Shown here piece after piece: positions 58,737 through 64,000 of a DNA stretch of 64,000 nucleotides; position 1 is the stretch's first letter; every line of letters starts with the position of its first letter. The position numbers were made by a program, and so were the translations under genes. Under the pieces are notes generated by a model. It worked only from the letters and a program-made list of their open reading frames with translations, made no database searches and was not told the origin of the DNA. The stretch is from Pseudomonas sp. SST3 (GTDB taxonomy: Bacteria; Pseudomonadota; Gammaproteobacteria; Pseudomonadales; Pseudomonadaceae): positions 1 to 64,000 of the forward strand of contig NZ_QORI02000015.1 of NCBI RefSeq assembly GCF_003325755.1. The letters run 5' to 3'.

Positions 58737-60077
58737 TCAATCCAGCCCGAGCTTTTTCAGGCGATAACGCATGGAACGGAACGACAAGCCCAGTCTCTGC
58801 GCCGCAGCGGTACGATTCCAGCGGGTTTCCTCGAGCGCCTGCATGATCAGCTTGCGTTCGACGTCCTCAAGGTGATCTTCGAGATTATCGATCTGAGCCA
58901 GGTTCGCTTCGCCATTCTCCGCCATGCTCGGCGCATCGGACAGCCTCATATCGCTGGGCTTGATTTCCTCACCTTCACAGAGGGTGTAGGCGCGCTCCAG
59001 CATGTTCTCCAGTTCACGGACGTTGCCCGGGAACCGATAGCTCTGCAGCTTGGCCAGCGCGTCGGGGTGCAGCCGCGCGGGCGTATCGCCACATTCTTGC
59101 GAAAGCCGACGGAGCATGGCCTCAGCTAGCTGGGCGATGTCTTCACGGCGCTCGCGCAGAGGCGGCACGCGCAGCTCGATGACGTTCAGTCGATAGTAAA
59201 GATCCTGGCGGAAACGGCCCCCGGCGACCTCGCTCGCCAGATCTTTGTGGGTGGCGCAGAGAATCCGCACATCGACCACGACTTCTTTGGCGCCGCCGAC
59301 AGCGCGTACAGCCTTTTCCTGGATCGCCCGCAGCAGCTTCACCTGCATGGGCAACGGCAGGTCAGCCACCTCATCGAGGAACAAGGTGCCGCCATTGGCA
59401 GCCTGGAACAGGCCCGGCTTGTCTTCCATGGCGCCGGTAAAGCTGCCTTTCTTGTGGCCGAAGAACTCGCTTTCCATCAGCTCCGATGGGATTGCTCCAC
59501 AGTTGACCGGCACGAAGGGGCGCTCGTGACGTGGGCCTTGCTCATGGATCAGCCGCGCCACCAGCTCCTTGCCGCTGCCGGATTCGCCGCTGATATAGAC
59601 CGGCGCCTGACTGCGTGCCAGTTTGCCGATCTGCTTGCGTAGCACATTCATCGGTGGCGAAGTGCCGAGCAGACGGCTATCGACCTTCAGCTCATTGGGA
59701 TTCGGGGTGCGCAGCCGCAATGCAGTGTTGACCAGTTCGCGTAGTCGGCCGAGATCCACCGGTTTGGTGAGAAAATCGAAAGCGCCGGCCTTGAGCGCGC
59801 CGATAGCTGTGTCGAGGCTGCCGTAGGCGGTGATCATCGCCACCGGCAGCTGCGGATACTGCTGCTGGATGAACTGCACCAGCTCAAGGCCGCATCCGTC
59901 GGGCAGGCGCATGTCGGTCAGGCAAAGGTCGTAGTGCTCGCGGGCCAGGCACTCGCGGGCTTCCTTGAGGTTGCGGGCGCTGCGGGTGTCGAGCTTCATG
60001 CGTCCAAGGGTGATCTCCAGGAGTTCCCGGATATCGGGTTCGTCATCGATGATCAGCGCTTTCTGGCGGGCGGTCAT
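58737..60077 (-). CDS. pilR: Type IV pilus response regulator PilR (NtrC family)
   Basis: Sigma-54 activator of pilin gene expression, phosphorylated by PilS. The 446-residue protein has a receiver with Asp55 in CLTDMRLPDG, an AAA+ domain with Walker A GESGSGKE near residue 167 and the sigma-54 loop KGSFTGA (GSFTGA rather than GAFTGA, normal for PilR), and a C-terminal Fis-type helix ending NRTAAAQRLGLSFRSMRYRLKKLGLD. It follows pilS on the minus strand. Confidence 0.97.
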   Translation of the reverse strand: MTARQKALIIDDEPDIRELLEITLGRMKLDTRSARNLKEARECLAREHYDLCLTDMRLPDGCGLELVQFIQQQYPQLPVAMITAYGSLDTAIGALKAGAFDFLTKPVDLGRLRELVNTALRLRTPNPNELKVDSRLLGTSPPMNVLRKQIGKLARSQAPVYISGESGSGKELVARLIHEQGPRHERPFVPVNCGAIPSELMESEFFGHKKGSFTGAMEDKPGLFQAANGGTLFLDEVADLPLPMQVKLLRAIQEKAVRAVGGAKEVVVDVRILCATHKDLASEVAGGRFRQDLYYRLNVIELRVPPLRERREDIAQLAEAMLRRLSQECGDTPARLHPDALAKLQSYRFPGNVRELENMLERAYTLCEGEEIKPSDMRLSDAPSMAENGEANLAQIDNLEDHLEDVERKLIMQALEETRWNRTAAAQRLGLSFRSMRYRLKKLGLD

Positions 60078-60190
60078 GGTCTCGGTCTTTCAGTTGGCGT
60101 GGGTGGTGCGGAGGCCCGCAATGTTAACGCTACCGTACGTGCTTTGTACCGCAACCGTGCCGATGTGTGACCCGTGCCGCCTCGATAGGC

Positions 60191-61780
60191 TCAGCTCAGC
60201 TTGCGCGGATGCGCGAAAACGATACGAAAGCAGCTACCGCCTTCGTCTCGCTCCCGATAGTCCAGGCGAGCCTGATTGCTTTCACACAGCTCGCGAGAAA
60301 TATAGAGGCCTAATCCGGTGCCCTTGTTCTCCGTCGTGAAAAAGGGTTCGAAGATATTCTGCAGCTGTTCGGGTGGCACGCCCGGACCGTCATCAAGTAC
60401 TTCGAGTACAGGCAGATCGCTGGCCGGATCACGAAACACCTGTAGCCATACCTGCGCCTGTCCGTGTTTCTGTCCGCTGTAGCGCAGACCGTTCTGTACC
60501 AGGTTGGTCAGGACCTGGATCAGCTGGTTCGGATCCATGCGAGTTTGCAGTGAACTGCCCCGGGTTTCCACATGCACGCTATGGGCGGGCGGCAGGGAGT
60601 TTCGAAATTCGCTGGCGAAGCGATGCACCCAGTATTTCAGGTCCAGCAGCTGCGGTTCGGCCTGGCGTCGGCGTGACAGTTGCAGCACGTTTTCGATGAC
60701 CAGGTTCATGCGTCGCGAATGATCCTGAATAATCTGCGTCAGCCGCAGGTCGGCCGCGTCCAGTACCTCGGATTCCTGCAGCAGCTGGGCGGCATGGCTG
60801 ATGGCGCCGAGCGGGTTGCGAATCTCGTGGGCGATGCTGGCAGTCAGTCGACCGAGCGAGGCGAGCTTGAGCTGCTGGGCTTTCTGCGCGATCTGAGAGA
60901 TGTCCTCGAGAAATACGAGGGTGTCCAGCTTCTCCCCATGCTGCAGTGTAGCGAAGCTCGGCTGCAACGTGGCGCCGTTGGGCGTTGCCTTGAAGTTGCG
61001 TGGACGCAGGGTTGGATTGTCACGCCACTGCTGCAAGCCCTTGATCAGTTCAGGGCAGCGGGGCGCCAGTGGCTCGCCGGTCATTGCTTGTTGGCCGAGC
61101 AGCTCCAGAGCACCCTGATTAGCGAGCAACACGCGTTCGTGAGCGTCGAGCACGAGGATACCGGTGCGCATTCGCTGAAGGATCTGCGCATTCAGCGCCT
61201 CAAGATTAGCGACTTCTTCGGCGCGTTGGCGGGCCAGGCTTTCGCTGGCCTGCAGCCGTCGCGTCAGACCCTGCACCAGCAGTGCAGCGGCGAAGCATAG
61301 CGTGCCGAGCGCGGCTGCCTGAACATACTGACGGCTTGCGGTAGCGTCGCTGAAACTGAGGTAGAAGGTCACATAAATGAGGCCGGTCGCGGCAACCGCG
61401 GCGATGAAGAATCCGATGCGTCCATGCAGCAGGATGTTGGCAATGGCGACCGCGACAATCAACAGATTGCCGATTCCACTGGGTGTGCCGCCCGCGAAGT
61501 AAAACAGCGTGGCGAGCAGCGTGACGTCCAGCAATGCGAGGGCCAGAACCGGCAGTTCCCGCTTCGGGTTCTGCAGCAGTACGGCGATAAGAATGTTGAG
61601 GATCAGATAGAGCCAGGCGCCGTAGTGAAACGCCGCCGGATTGATCATGCGCATCAGGTCGTTATGCAGATCGCTGCTGATGAGCAGGACCAGTACCAGG
61701 CCGATCGCGACGCGGTATAAATGGTAAAGCCGGAGGATTCGGCTGCCCTGGGCGCCGAGGAACGTCAGGCGTTCAGTTGC
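60191..61780 (-). CDS. pilS: Type IV pilus sensor histidine kinase PilS
   Basis: Membrane sensor kinase of the pilin two-component system. The protein has about six membrane segments in the first 185 residues (RLYHLYRVAIGLVLVLLIS onward), a PAS domain, a HisKA box with SIAHEIRNPLGAISHA and a HATPase with DDGPGVPPEQL and GTGLGLYISRELCESN. The start is a GTG at 61780 that overlaps the end of the preceding small gene (stop at 61773), giving 529 residues, close to P. aeruginosa PilS; the open frame reaches 61834 but with poor N-terminal match. Confidence 0.93.
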   Translation of the reverse strand, partial: ATERLTFLGAQGSRILRLYHLYRVAIGLVLVLLISSDLHNDLMRMINPAAFHYGAWLYLILNILIAVLLQNPKRELPVLALALLDVTLLATLFYFAGGTPSGIGNLLIVAVAIANILLHGRIGFFIAAVAATGLIYVTFYLSFSDATASRQYVQAAALGTLCFAAALLVQGLTRRLQASESLARQRAEEVANLEALNAQILQRMRTGILVLDAHERVLLANQGALELLGQQAMTGEPLAPRCPELIKGLQQWRDNPTLRPRNFKATPNGATLQPSFATLQHGEKLDTLVFLEDISQIAQKAQQLKLASLGRLTASIAHEIRNPLGAISHAAQLLQESEVLDAADLRLTQIIQDHSRRMNLVIENVLQLSRRRQAEPQLLDLKYWVHRFASEFRNSLPPAHSVHVETRGSSLQTRMDPNQLIQVLTNLVQNGLRYSGQKHGQAQVWLQVFRDPASDLPVLEVLDDGPGVPPEQLQNIFEPFFTTENKGTGLGLYISRELCESNQARLDYRERDEGGSCFRIVFAHPRKLS

Positions 61781-62009
61781 CACCCGACTTGCTGCCCTGT
61801 TCCAGGTGGGCCTGGCTGCAGTACCACCGCTCATGACTCTGCAGCGCCTGCTCGCGTGGCAGGTGGACGCCGCACTGAGCGCAGCGAACCGTCATTACGG
61901 TAGTCTCCTGCGGTTTGCTGGACGATGTGGACTTGCTTGTCAGGCGACGCCAGAGCCAGAACGCGGCGGCAATCAGAATGATCCAGAACAACAGACGAAA
62001 CAGACCCAT
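61773..62009 (-). CDS. PP0621-like small membrane protein with zinc ribbon
   Basis: A 78-residue protein with a membrane anchor at residues 3-20 (LFRLLFWIILIAAAFWLW) and a C-terminal cysteine pattern: Cys43 and Cys46 in CAQCG, Cys64 in YCSQAH, suggesting a zinc-binding domain. This matches the PP0621 family of Pseudomonas. Function unknown. It overlaps the start of pilS by eight bases, so the two are probably co-translated. Confidence 0.85.
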   Translation of the reverse strand: MGLFRLLFWIILIAAAFWLWRRLTSKSTSSSKPQETTVMTVRCAQCGVHLPREQALQSHERWYCSQAHLEQGSKSGGN

Positions 62010-62036
62010 ATTTTACTTCCTGGCTAAGCCATGCGG

Positions 62037-62055
62037 GCCTGCCGGTCTGGCAGGC
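62037..62055 (-). terminator. hairpin after bamD
   Basis: GCCTGCC (62037-62043) and GGCAGGC (62049-62055) with a five-base loop lie 50 bases after the bamD stop on the minus strand. A T run is missing, so it is a weak terminator at most. Confidence 0.4.
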
Positions 62056-62105
62056 TCCGTGTGCTGATACACCCGGATCGATGGATCCTGACGCCGGGCG
62101 TTACT

Positions 62106-63113
62106 TCAGTCGAACAGGCCGAACGTCAGGTAGCTCCACCAGGAGCGGCCTTCGTCTTGCTGTTCGCTCTGCGCCTCGGCTTCTGCTTCCTTTAGCACCG
62201 GGCGCAATTCATCGGGTAGATCCCGGGCGGCGTTTTCGTACTGACGGACCACGTCGCGGTTGGATTGTGAGCTGTCCGGGGCCTTGTTTTCCGTTTCGAT
62301 CAGTCCGAGCGTGGCGCGGGACAGCCAGCCACGGTTGTCGGATTCCTGCTGGCGTGGCACGAACTCGCCGTCTTCAAGGCTAGGATGTTCCGCGTAGTTG
62401 AGCTTGAGCGTTTCCAGGCTGGTGCTGGCAAGATCATCGAGCCCCAGGCGCTGGTAGGCTTCGGTCATCACCGCGAGACCATCACCGACCGCAGGCGTGC
62501 CCTGGAAGTTTTCGACTACATAGCGGCCGCGGTTGGCGGCGGCAACATAGGCCTGACGTCGTAGATAATAATCGGCGACGTGAATCTCGTTGGCGGCCAG
62601 CAGGTTGCGAAGGTAGACCATTCGCGCTTTGGCATCCGGCGCGTAGCGGCTGTTCGGGAAGCGCGTGGTGAGTTGCGCGAACTCGTTGAACGAATCGCGC
62701 GCAGCGCCCGGATCACGCTTGGTCATGTCCAGCGGCAGAAACCGTGCAAGCAGCCCGCGGTCTTTGTCGAAGGAGGCCAGCCCCTTCAGGTAATAGGCAT
62801 AGTCGACGCTGGGGTGTTGTGGATGCAGGCGGATGAAGCGCTCGGCGGATGAGCGCGCGGCCTCGGCCTCGGTGTTACGGTAGTACGCGTAAATCAGCTC
62901 CAGTTGCGCCTGTTCAGCGAAACGGCCGAAGGGATAGCGGGACTCCAGGGCCTTCAACTTGTTGATGGCGCTGGTGTAGCTCTTGTTGTCCAGGTCGGCC
63001 TGCGCCTGCCGGTACAGTTCCGCTTCGCCGAGGTTTTCGCTAATGGTTTCGTTGGACGAACAGGCAGCGGTGAGGGCGAAAATGGCGATCAGCAGCAGGT
63101 GTTTCACTTGCAT
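62106..63113 (-). CDS. bamD: Outer membrane assembly lipoprotein BamD
   Basis: Essential lipoprotein of the beta-barrel assembly machine, anchored in the inner leaflet of the outer membrane. Signal peptide with lipobox LTAAC puts the lipidated Cys at residue 18. Five TPR-like repeats cover about residues 30-250, with [19 protein letters not shown] and [17 protein letters not shown] typical of BamD. The ATG at 63113 is chosen because the signal peptide begins there; the frame extends to 63353 without signal. At 335 residues it has a longer C-terminus than E. coli BamD (245), as in other Pseudomonas. Confidence 0.96.
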   Translation of the reverse strand: MQVKHLLLIAIFALTAACSSNETISENLGEAELYRQAQADLDNKSYTSAINKLKALESRYPFGRFAEQAQLELIYAYYRNTEAEAARSSAERFIRLHPQHPSVDYAYYLKGLASFDKDRGLLARFLPLDMTKRDPGAARDSFNEFAQLTTRFPNSRYAPDAKARMVYLRNLLAANEIHVADYYLRRQAYVAAANRGRYVVENFQGTPAVGDGLAVMTEAYQRLGLDDLASTSLETLKLNYAEHPSLEDGEFVPRQQESDNRGWLSRATLGLIETENKAPDSSQSNRDVVRQYENAARDLPDELRPVLKEAEAEAQSEQQDEGRSWWSYLTFGLFD

Positions 63114-63165
63114 GGCGGCTTGCGTCCCTGTGACGGCTGGCTGTCTCGCGCTGAGCCGTCCTGTT

Positions 63166-63194
63166 ATGATGAGCGCCCCGGCTGGCCGGGACAA
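63166..63194 (-). promoter_or_regulatory. candidate bamD promoter in the bamD/rluD gap
   Basis: On the minus strand TTGTCC (63194-63189), a 17-base spacer and CATCAT (63171-63166) resemble a sigma-70 promoter about 53 bases before bamD. The 307-base gap to rluD shows no other clear feature besides an AT-rich stretch before rluD. Confidence 0.4.
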
Positions 63195-63420
63195 AGACGC
63201 CGTATTTAAACACAAGCGTGTTGCCGAAACCAAAGGCTCGACCTGTGCCGTCATCAATGGTGTCCGCATCGGTGAGTGGACCCGGGCGGCAGCCCAGCCT
63301 GTGGCATGCCGGTCGGCGTCGAAGCATGCATCACCCGCGAACGCCACTGACATACACCTGCCACTCCGGCCGTGGGCCGCATTGTTGTTTCTTCCTCCTA
63401 TTTATGAAGCGCTCTTAATT

Positions 63421-64000
63421 ATGTCCACGATCACCACCCAGGCCATTCATCTCCGCGCCGAGGTGCCGTTCGACCTCGGCGGGCAGCGCCTCGATCAGGT
63501 CGCGGCTCAGTTGTTCTCGGAACATTCCCGCTCGCGCCTGGCGGGCTGGATCAAGGAGGGGCGCCTCACTGTCGACGGCGCCGCGTTGCGCCCCCGGGAC
63601 ACGGTGCATGCTGGCGCGATTCTGGAGTTGTCTGCCGAACAGCAGGCGCAGGGTGAGTGGGTGGCACAGGATATTCCGCTGGATATCGTCTTCGAGGACG
63701 AGCACATCCTCGTATTGAACAAGCCGTCCGGTCTGGTGGTGCACCCCGCAGCCGGGCATGCCGATGGCACTCTGCTCAACGCTCTGCTACATCACGTGCC
63801 GGACATCATCAATGTGCCGCGCGCCGGCATCGTGCATCGCCTGGACAAAGATACGACCGGCCTGATGGTGGTTGCCAAGACGCTGCAGGCACAGACTCGG
63901 CTGGTCGAGCAGCTGCAGGCGCGCAGCGTCAGTCGCATCTACGAGGCCATCGTCATTGGCGTGATCATCACCGGCGGTACGGTCGACGCACCCATCGGGC
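63421..64000 (+). CDS. rluD: 23S rRNA pseudouridine(1911/1915/1917) synthase, partial
   Basis: Makes three pseudouridines in helix 69 of 23S rRNA. The first 193 codons are present; the gene runs off the window end. An S4 domain covers about residues 20-80 (FDLGGQRLDQVAAQLF), then the catalytic domain with HRLDKDTTGLMVV near residue 140, whose first Asp is the catalytic one. Divergent from bamD, as in other Pseudomonas. Confidence 0.95.
   Translation, partial: MSTITTQAIHLRAEVPFDLGGQRLDQVAAQLFSEHSRSRLAGWIKEGRLTVDGAALRPRDTVHAGAILELSAEQQAQGEWVAQDIPLDIVFEDEHILVLNKPSGLVVHPAAGHADGTLLNALLHHVPDIINVPRAGIVHRLDKDTTGLMVVAKTLQAQTRLVEQLQARSVSRIYEAIVIGVIITGGTVDAPIG

Noticed and set aside
58737..60077. PilR with a mutated GAFTGA loop
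   Set aside because: GSFTGA is, as I recall, the normal form in PilR of Pseudomonas, so it is not a defect.

Overview
The window is chromosomal DNA of a gammaproteobacterium of the Pseudomonas/Stutzerimonas group. GC content and codon use are high-GC throughout. The order nnrD-tsaE-amiB-mutL-miaA-hfq-hflX-hflK-hflC-hisZ-purA, then rnr-rlmB, then rpsF-rpsR-rplI-dnaB-alr, is the order known from Pseudomonas. pilS, pilR, bamD and rluD add a second Pseudomonas signature. Species cannot be fixed from the sequence alone; the intergenic hairpin repeats and the gene set fit P. stutzeri relatives. Statements about P. aeruginosa gene order are from memory.

Layout. 1-2,690: end of a mobile element (AlpA-like regulator, hypothetical gene, tyrosine integrase) abutting ppa. 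2,693-6,236: ppa, the zinc peptidase gene mtfA, and an ECF41-type sigma factor that faces a carboxymuconolactone-decarboxylase-like gene and a RidA-family gene across a pair of matching ECF41 promoters. 6,338-11,936: ethanolamine use (eutC, eutB, permease, acetaldehyde dehydrogenase) on the minus strand. 12,141-14,793: mpl, ubiX and a small lipoprotein gene, separated by hairpin repeats. 15,271-25,703: a D-galactose cluster with a FadR-type regulator, lactonase, SDR dehydrogenase, AraFGH-type ABC transporter, DgoK, DgoA, DgoD and an exported aldose epimerase. 25,882-40,101: queG, then the long nnrD-to-purA block. 40,286-40,562: two tRNA-Leu genes. 40,767-53,743: rnr, rlmB, a hybrid kinase, the S6/S18/L9 operon, dnaB, alr, ygiQ. 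53,796-64,000: chemoreceptor, two-receiver diguanylate cyclase, DUF2333 protein, pilR, pilS, bamD, and rluD cut by the window end.

How the genes work together. The galactose genes make a full De Ley-Doudoroff route: galactose uptake, oxidation to the lactone, hydrolysis to galactonate, dehydration, phosphorylation and aldol cleavage to pyruvate and glyceraldehyde 3-phosphate. The ethanolamine genes take up ethanolamine, split it to acetaldehyde and ammonia, and oxidise acetaldehyde to acetate; the regulator usually next to them (eatR) is absent. The central block holds housekeeping genes for translation, RNA turnover, membrane protease control, repair and wall metabolism.

The most notable points are the ECF41 regulon with its divergent promoters and a hairpin at the predicted mRNA start, a one-base frameshift in hisZ, a structured element with competing hairpins before ubiX, twin TCATATGAT sites before the galactose regulator, a candidate S6:S18 autoregulatory leader before rpsF, and a compensatory base-pair change between the two tRNA-Leu copies.
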